Source of the DNA: Beutenbergia cavernae DSM 12333
GTDB lineage: Bacteria > Actinomycetota > Actinomycetes > Actinomycetales > Beutenbergiaceae
Reading direction: 5' to 3'
Assembly (NCBI RefSeq): GCF_000023105.1
Contig: NC_012669.1
Location: forward strand, 3,039,025-3,103,024
Length of the DNA stretch: 64,000 nucleotides
Shown here: piece by piece, positions 61,101 to 64,000 of the stretch
Layout: every line of letters starts with the position of its first letter
How positions within the stretch are numbered: the stretch's first letter is position 1
Made by a program: the position numbers and the translations under genes
Notes under the pieces: model-generated
Told to the model about the DNA's origin: nothing
Seen by the model: the letters and a program-made list of their open reading frames with translations, nothing else
The model's database searches: none

Positions 61101-64000
61101 ACCGTGCCGCCCGAGGCGCCGACCGGGTTGCCGTTCGCGTCCAGCAGCGTCACGGTGACCGTCGACGTCGACGACCCGTCCGCCTCGATCTGGGCGGGAT
61201 CGGCAGTGATCGTGGACGACGCCGGGTCGGCCGGGCCCGCGACGAACGCGACAGCGGCGGTTGCGGTGGCGTCCGCGCCGGCGACGGTGAACGAGACGGT
61301 CGCCGTCTCGACGTCCGTCGACGACGTCAGGGTGGCCGTGTACGTGCCGTCGCCGTTGTCCGTCACGGCCGACAGCTCGCCGGCCGTGGTCGTCATCGTC
61401 ACCGTGCCGCCCGAGGAGCTGAGCGGGTTGCCGTTCGCGTCGACCAGCTGCACGGTGATCGTCGACGTGCTCGCGCCGTCGGCGGTGAGGCTCTCCGGGT
61501 CGGCGGCGATCGTGGAGGTGCCCGGGTCCGCGGCACCGGCCACGAACTCGACGGCGGTGGAGTTGCCGCCCTCGTCGCCGGCCACCGTGAACGACAGCAC
61601 GGCCTCCCCCGTCGTCGTGGAGGTGATCGACGCCGTGTAGGTGCCGTCGCCGTTGTCGATGACCTCGCCGACCGTGCCGAGCGTCGTGGCGATGACGACG
61701 TCGGCACCACCACTCGTGACCGGGTTGCCGTTCGCGTCGTAGAGCGTCACCGTGGCGATGGCGGCCGACTCACCGTCGGCGACGACCATCGCAGGGTCCG
61801 CCTCGATGACCGACGGCCCCGCCGCGGGCGGACCGGCGACGAGCTCGACGTCCGTCGTGGCGGCGGCGTCCGCGCCGTTCACCGTGAACGACACCGTCGC
61901 CGTCCCGACGGCAGGGGTCGACGTCAGCGTCGCCGTGTACGTGCCGTCCCCGTTGTCCGTGACGTCAGACATCGTGCCGTTCGTGGTCTCGATCGTCACC
62001 GTGTCGCCGCCAGCCGTGAGCGGGTTCCCGCCGGCGTCGAGCAGCGTCACCGTGATCGTCGACGTGCTCACGCCGTCGGCGGTGATGCTCTCGGGGTCGG
62101 CGGCGATCGTCGAGGTGGCCGGGTCGGCGGCTCCGGCGACGAAGTCGACTGTCGCCGTGCCGGCGCCCGCCGCGCCGTTCACCGTGTACGTCAGGGTCGC
62201 CGTGCCCGCCAGCGCCGAGGTGAGGAACGCCGTGTAGGTGCCGTCGCCGTTGTCGAGGACAGAGCCGAGCCCCCCGAGGTCGGTGGCCACGGTCACCGTG
62301 TCGCCCCCCGCCTCGAGCGGGTTGCCGTACGCGTCCTGGAGCGTGACGGTGACGCGCGACGTCGCGGTCCCGTCGGCCGTGACGCTCGTCGGGGCCGCGG
62401 CGATGGTCGACGCGCCGGCGTCCGCCGGCCCGGGCGTGTGGAGAACGGTCGCCGTGCTCGCGCTCGTCGCGCCGTTGACGGTGAACGTCACGGTCGCCGG
62501 GCCGGTCGTCGTCCCGGCCGTGAGCGTCGCCGTGTACGTGCCGTCGAGGTTGTCGGTGACCGGCCCGAGCGTGCCGAGGTCCGTGAGGATCTCGACGGCG
62601 GCGCCGCCCTCGGTGAGCACGGTTCCCTGCGCGTCGCGGACCGTCACCGTGATCGTCGACGTGTCGGTCTCGTTCGCCACCACGCTCGTCGGGTCGGCAG
62701 CGATGAGCGAGGAGTCGGCGTCGGGTGCGCCGGCCAGCAACGTAATCGTGGCCGTGGCGGTGCCCGTTACGCCGTTCACCGTGTAGCTGATCGTGGCGAC
62801 CCCGGGCGAGCGCGGCGAGGTGAAGACGGCCGTGTAGGTGCCGTCACCGTTGTCGCGGACGGCGCCGATCGAGCCGACGTCGGTGGTCATCTCGACGACG
62901 TCGCCGCCCGTGGCGAGCGGGTTCCCGTCCGCGTCGCGCAGCGTGACGATGACCGACGACTGGCTGACCCCGTCGGCGGTCAGCGACGAGGGGTACGGCT
63001 CGATGTCCGAGGTCGCCGGATCGGCGGCGCCGGGTACGAACTCGACGACGGCGGTGGTGCTGCCGGCCGCGCCGTCGAGGACGTACGTCACCGTCGCGGG
63101 CCCCGCCGTCGTCGCCGAGGTCAGCGTGGCCGTGTACGTGCCGTCGCCGTTGTCGGCGACATCGGACAGGCTCCCCGCCGTCGTCGCGAGCTCGACGGTG
63201 TCGCCGCCGGCGGTCACCGGGTTGCCGTACGCGTCGACGAGCGTCACGGTGACGGTGGAGGTGCTGACGCCGTCCGCCGTGATCGACGTCGGGTCCGCCT
63301 CGATCGTCGACTGTCCAGGGGACGCCTCACCCGGGATGAAGTTGACCTGCACCCACTGGGTGGTCTGGCCGCCGATGTTGGCGCTCACACGCGCCGCACC
63401 GACCGTCGTCGGCGCCGTGAGGCGCGCCGTGTAGGTGCCGTCGCCGTTGTCGGCCTGCTCCGAGAGCGTCCCGCCGCCGGTGGTGTTCCACAGCGCGGGC
63501 CCGCCGCTCGACGTGATGCGGTTCCCGAACGCGTCGACGAGGGTGATCGTGATGACCGCCGACCCCACGCCGTCGGCCACGAGCTCCGCGTGGGACGACG
63601 TGATCGTCGTCGTCGCGGGGTCCCACGGCCCAGCGACGAAGCTCGCCGTGGCCGGGCTCCCGCCGATCTCGCCCGCCTCGAGGAACGCACGGATCTCGTG
63701 GTCGGCCGCCACCGTCGTCGTCAAGGTGACGGAGCACGTGCCGTCGGACGCCGTCACGCACGAGCCGGCGGACGCGGTCACGGCCGAGGGCGTCTGGAAC
63801 GTCACGAGCTGGCCGCCGACCGGCCCGCCGGCGGCGTTGCGCACCGTCGCCGTCGCGGCGTGCGACTCCACGCCGTTCGCGACCCGGGTGCCCGAGCTGA
63901 TCGTCAGGCTCGAGTCGGTCGGGACGGGCTGGTCGTTGTCGAGCACCTCGAGGGCGACGTCGGGCAGCACCAGGCCGTCGAAGTTCGGGTCGGTGGACGT
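52175..64000 (-). CDS. Giant Ig-like repeat surface protein, C-terminal 3,941 residues (N-terminus beyond window)
   Basis: A huge cell-wall protein. The readable part starts inside a domain ending DPNFDGLVLPDVALEVLDNDQP, resembling the C-terminal end of a Calx-beta-type repeat, so more domains lie upstream. Then come one divergent Ig-like unit with two Cys, 35 tandem Ig-like repeats (53126-63601; consensus ADPTSITADGVSTSTVTVTLLDANGNP...TDNGDGTYTATLTS), two Ig-like modules with Cys pairs (VCTAAVD..WSCTPS; VCVTTAD..FVCVP), a beta domain, a Pro/Gly linker, LPGTG, a hydrophobic segment and RRRRGA. Family: invasin/intimin-like bacterial Ig repeats. The LPGTG signal (52268-52282) implies sortase linkage to peptidoglycan. 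Likely an adhesin or S-layer-like stalk; binding partner unknown. Confidence 0.92.
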   Translation of the reverse strand, partial: TSTDPNFDGLVLPDVALEVLDNDQPVPTDSSLTISSGTRVANGVESHAATATVRNAAGGPVGGQLVTFQTPSAVTASAGSCVTASDGTCSVTLTTTVAADHEIRAFLEAGEIGGSPATASFVAGPWDPATTTITSSHAELVADGVGSAVITITLVDAFGNRITSSGGPALWNTTGGGTLSEQADNGDGTYTARLTAPTTVGAARVSANIGGQTTQWVQVNFIPGEASPGQSTIEADPTSITADGVSTSTVTVTLVDAYGNPVTAGGDTVELATTAGSLSDVADNGDGTYTATLTSATTAGPATVTYVLDGAAGSTTAVVEFVPGAADPATSDIEPYPSSLTADGVSQSSVIVTLRDADGNPLATGGDVVEMTTDVGSIGAVRDNGDGTYTAVFTSPRSPGVATISYTVNGVTGTATATITLLAGAPDADSSLIAADPTSVVANETDTSTITVTVRDAQGTVLTEGGAAVEILTDLGTLGPVTDNLDGTYTATLTAGTTTGPATVTFTVNGATSASTATVLHTPGPADAGASTIAAAPTSVTADGTATSRVTVTLQDAYGNPLEAGGDTVTVATDLGGLGSVLDNGDGTYTAFLTSALAGTATLTYTVNGAAGAGTATVDFVAGAADPATSTIAADPESITADGVSTSTITVTLLDAGGNPLTAGGDTVTIETTNGTMSDVTDNGDGTYTATLTSTPAVGTATVSFTVNGADAAATTDVELVAGPPAAGPSVIEADPAMVVADGESAAIATVTLYDANGNPVTSGGADVVIATTLGTVGEVIDNGDGTYTASITSTTTGEAVLSFTVAGDEGGNSTAVEFVAGAADPGTSTIAADPESLTADGASTSTITVQLVDANGNPLSSSGGTVTMTTTAGELSAVTDNGDGTYTATLTSSTDVETATVSFTVAGADATATAAVAFVAGPADPASSTITADPAQIEADGSSTSTVTVTLLDANGNPVGASGGTVAMATDAGTLGAVVDNGDGTYTATLTAPTSTDPPAATITFALDGVDGTATATVAFVAGVPSTTTSTIEADPIEIIADGSSTSTVTVTLLDGNGNPVTDAGDVVTIATDAGTLGAVADNGDGTYTATLTSSTSAETATVEFAIDGAGASATATVDFVAGPADPATSTIEASPTQITADGASTSAITVTLLDANGNPVGASGGTVTLATTAGALSDVTDNGDGTWTATLTSSTAVETATVSFMVSGADADATATVEFVAGAADPEASTIVADPASITADGVSTSTVTVTLLDANGNPVTDAGDVVALATTAGSLGAVTDNGDGTYTATLTSSTTAETATVSFTVDGAAGAATAEVEFVAGAADPGTSTIVADPASITADGVSTSTVTVTLLDANGNPVTDAGDVVALATTAGSLGAVTDNGDGTYTATLTSGVELDTATISFTVDGAAGTATAEVEFVAGAADPGTSTIVADPTSITADGVSTSTVTVTLLDANGNPVTDAGDVVALATTAGSLGAVTDNGDGTYTATLTSSTTAGTATVTFSVDGAPATNSSATVEFVAGAADPGLSTIVADPTSITADGVSTSTVTVTLLDANGNPLTASGGEVAMAATAGSLGSVTDNGDGTYTATLTSATAAGTATLTFTLDGVDGTDTADVEFTAGAADPTTSMIEADPTSIVADGASTSTVTVTLLDANGNPVGASGGDVVVSTDAGTVGATTDNGDGTYTATLTSSTTAGTATLTFTLDGAGGTDTATVELTAGAADPGTSTIEADPTSIVADGASTSTVTVTLLDANGNPVGASGGDVVVSTDAGTVGATTDNGDGTYTATLTSSTTAGTATLTFTLEGTSGTDTATVELTAGPPDPGLSTIAADPTSITADGTSTSTITVTLLDANGNPVPSGGNAVVVATNLGTVGAVTDNGDGTYTATLTSATAAGTATVSFTLDGTAGTDTAEVVFVAGAPDPATSTIAADPTSITADGVATSTVTVTAVDANGNPVGAGGAAVVIAASAGTISGVTDNGDGTYTAVLTSATAAGTATLTFTLDGTAGTDTAEVAFVAGAADPATSQIAADPTSIVADGVSTSTVTVTLLDANGNPLTSGGDAVTIATDVGTIGAVTDNGDGTYTATLTSATSAGMATLTFTVGGAAADATASVAFVAGPADPGTSTIAADPTSITADGASTSTVTVTLLDANGNPVGAGGAVVVVSTDTGAVSGVTDNGDGTYTATLTSATQAGTATLSFTVDGVDADATATVEFVAGAADPGTSTIEADPTSITADGTSTSTVTVTLLDASGNPVGASAGTVVVATDAGTVSAVTDNGDGTYTATLTAATTAGTATLTFTLDGVDGTDTAAVDFVAGAPDPGASTIEADPTSITADGAATSTVTVTVRDAQGNPVPGGGNAVVVTTNLGSVGTTTDNGDGTYTAILTSGTAAGTATLTFTLDGVDGADTAAVDFVAGAADPGTSTIEADPTSIVADGASTSTVTVTLLDANGNPVGASAGTVVVATDAGTVSGVTDNGDGTYTAILTSETAAGTATLTFTLDDVDGADTAAVAFVAGAADPGTSTIEADPTSIVADGASTSTVTVTLLDANGNPVGAGGDAVTLSSTAGTLSGVTDNGDGTYTATLTSATAAGTATVSFTVNDAEADATAAVQFVAGAADPGTSTIEADPTSIVADGASTSTVTVTLLDANGNPVTAGGDDVVVSTDAGTVSAVTDNGDGTYSATLTSATTAGTATLTFTVNDAAADATATVQFVAGAADPGTSTIEADPTSITADGASTSTITVTLQDSNGNPVGTGGDTVTIATDAGTLGVVTDNGDGTYTATFTSATTAGTATVSFTVNGADAPATAEVQLTAGAADPATSTIEAAPTTIVADGTSTSAVTVTLLDANGNPVGASGGAVVVATDAGTISGTVDNGDGTYTATLTSATAVGTATLTFTLDGAAGADTASVEFTADAADPATSTIAADPTSIPADGASTSTITVTLLDANGNPVGAGGDAVTLSSTAGTLSGVTDNGDGTYTATLTSATAAGTATVSFTVNGAGADATAEVTFTAGAADPATSTIAADPASIVADGVSTSTITVTLRDVNGNPVTDAGDVVALATTLGTLGAVTAGGDGTYTALLTSGTAAGTATVSFTIDGVAGESTAAVTFTAGAADPGSSTIAADPASIVADGVSTSTVTVQLVDSNGNPLTDSGGTVVIGTDAGVLTATTDNGDGTYTATLTSSTDAGTATLTFTVNGAASSSTASVAFTAGAPDPATSTITADPTQITADGVSTSTVTLTLLDANGNPVGASGGTVTMSTDAGALGPVSDNGDGTYTAVLTSPTSTDPPAAIITFALNGTPGTATATVAFVAGVPSTTTSEIAADPASITADGVSTSTVTVTLRDGNGNPVTDAGDVVTLTTTLGVLGGVTNNGDGTYTATLTSATTVGTATVSFAIGGAGASATAEVDFVPGPADPGTSKIVASPTQIVADGVSTSAVTVTLLDANGNPVGAGGSTVTMATSAGTLGTVTDNGDGTYTATLTSATSVGTATVSFAVGGAAGAATASVEFVVGVPDPSTSTIAAAPATIESDGTTSSTVTVTLVDANGNPVPGGGDDVTITTSLGTLSAVADNGDGTYTATLTATQIGTAVLTFTVNGANGTTTAQVAVVDTTPPAPPVITAPSDGASVRPDVLVEGTGEPGATVTVTDGGGTVVCTAAVDATGAWSCTPSSPLPVGETTLVAAQTDPSDNTSEPSAPVTVTVDDTAPAPPQLDPTNGAEVTGVSEPGTTVTIRDSGGNVVCVTTADAGGRFVCVPAERIPTGTLLSATATDEAGNTSEPGFVRVGGASVTLELSVAEAGDVQIAYGRGFLPGESVSGLLESDPVDLGTLTADENGAVTFTVTLPADIDPGTHRVTLTGDASGEVWAEFEVPAQVPPPGPGPAPGPGPGWPGLPGTGIGVLPSVGAVLLLLGLGAGLLGVSRRRRGA
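52178..52282 (-). other. Cell-wall sorting signal (LPGTG, membrane segment, basic tail)
   Basis: LPGTG is followed by IGVLPSVGAVLLLLGLGAGLLGVS (about 24 hydrophobic residues) and RRRRGA at the very C-terminus, the standard LPxTG sortase sorting-signal order. A Pro/Gly-rich spacer (PPPGPGPAPGPGPGWPG) precedes it and could span the wall. No sortase gene is in the window. Confidence 0.9.
53126..63601 (-). repeat. Tandem array of 35 coding repeats of about 300 bp
   Basis: Coding repeat array averaging 299 bp (3,492 residues in 35 units; most units exactly 100 codons). Every unit carries a conserved DNGDGTYTA-type core. Units 17 and 18 (58502-59101) share a run of 75 identical residues and nearly identical DNA; units 13-15 share about 60 residues; units 9-12 (60300-61500) resemble units 32-35 (53400-54600) in order; unit 26 matches unit 30. 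Assembly errors in copy number are possible. Confidence 0.9.

Noticed and set aside
52266-63434. Many long open frames on the plus strand across the giant repeat gene, including one of 600 codons at 59838-61640
   Set aside because: They are antisense shadows caused by the strong codon bias of the repeated minus-strand gene. The minus-strand frame is continuous for 3,941 codons and carries the domain motifs and LPGTG end; the plus frames have repetitive Val/Ser/Pro/Ala content with no promoter or ribosome sites.
53126-63601. Regularly spaced repeats resembling a CRISPR array or direct-repeat element
   Set aside because: Units are about 300 bp, contiguous, degenerate and in-frame, so they are protein-domain repeats, not 24-40-bp repeats with spacers.

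Overview
This is a very GC-rich (roughly 70% or more by eye) chromosomal segment with dense gene packing, many GTG starts, ATGA/GTGA stop-start overlaps and numerous leaderless-type promoters (TAnnnT six to eight bases before the start codon). Gene content (rph/murI/MBL block, clpS-DUF2017, DUF3039-helicase pair, prfB-ftsE-ftsX-M23-smpB block, NrtR-nadABC-nifS operon, tmRNA tag ADSKRTDFALAA, LPXTG-type surface protein) points to an actinobacterium, most likely of the order Micrococcales (Cellulomonadaceae/Bogoriellaceae/Ruaniaceae-like). The species cannot be read from the sequence alone. No IS element, prophage, CRISPR array or tRNA gene was found.

Layout. 1-6.5 kb, mainly minus strand: rph (cut by the window edge), PEP carboxylase, an MBL-fold hydrolase, glutamate racemase, an inserted plus-strand vapBC toxin-antitoxin pair, DUF2017 and clpS. 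6.5-12.9 kb: nicotinate phosphoribosyltransferase (NAD salvage), a DEAD/DEAH helicase with DUF3039, a carboxylesterase, a glycerophosphodiester phosphodiesterase and a small orphan. 13.1-15.5 kb: an unusual proline-rich zinc-metalloprotease-like protein. 15.5-19.2 kb: nagB, an ABC exporter pair and HU. 19.5-28.5 kb is more mixed: acyl-CoA dehydrogenase, ATP-grasp protein, a lower-GC PD-(D/E)XK nuclease-like gene, cupin, two GNATs, an SNF2-type helicase, a SnoaL-like protein and a P-loop kinase. 28.6-41.8 kb: ssrA (tmRNA), LLM flavin oxidoreductase, sulfatase, membrane proteins, then smpB, an EnvC-like M23 peptidase, ftsX, ftsE, pyruvate-phosphate dikinase and prfB. 41.8-48.3 kb: a phosphotransferase and the de novo NAD operon headed by an NrtR-type regulator. 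48.4-52.1 kb: TetR, FAD monooxygenase, Bcr/CflA-type exporter and a small membrane protein. 52.2-64 kb: the C-terminal 3,941 residues of a giant surface protein made of 35 Ig-like repeats of about 100 residues, ending in LPGTG, a membrane segment and an RRRR tail. Its N-terminus lies beyond the window.

How the parts fit: two NAD routes (salvage pncB and de novo nadABC/nifS under NrtR) sit in the same window; both parts of trans-translation (tmRNA and SmpB) lie within 6 kb; FtsEX travels with the coiled-coil M23 hydrolase it probably activates; PEPC and PPDK together suggest a flexible PEP-pyruvate-oxaloacetate node; the TetR/monooxygenase/exporter group looks like a detoxification module with its own operators. 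The most striking element is the giant repeat protein, whose repeats show nested segmental duplications. The proline-rich metalloprotease and the orphan PD-(D/E)XK gene are the least explained genes.
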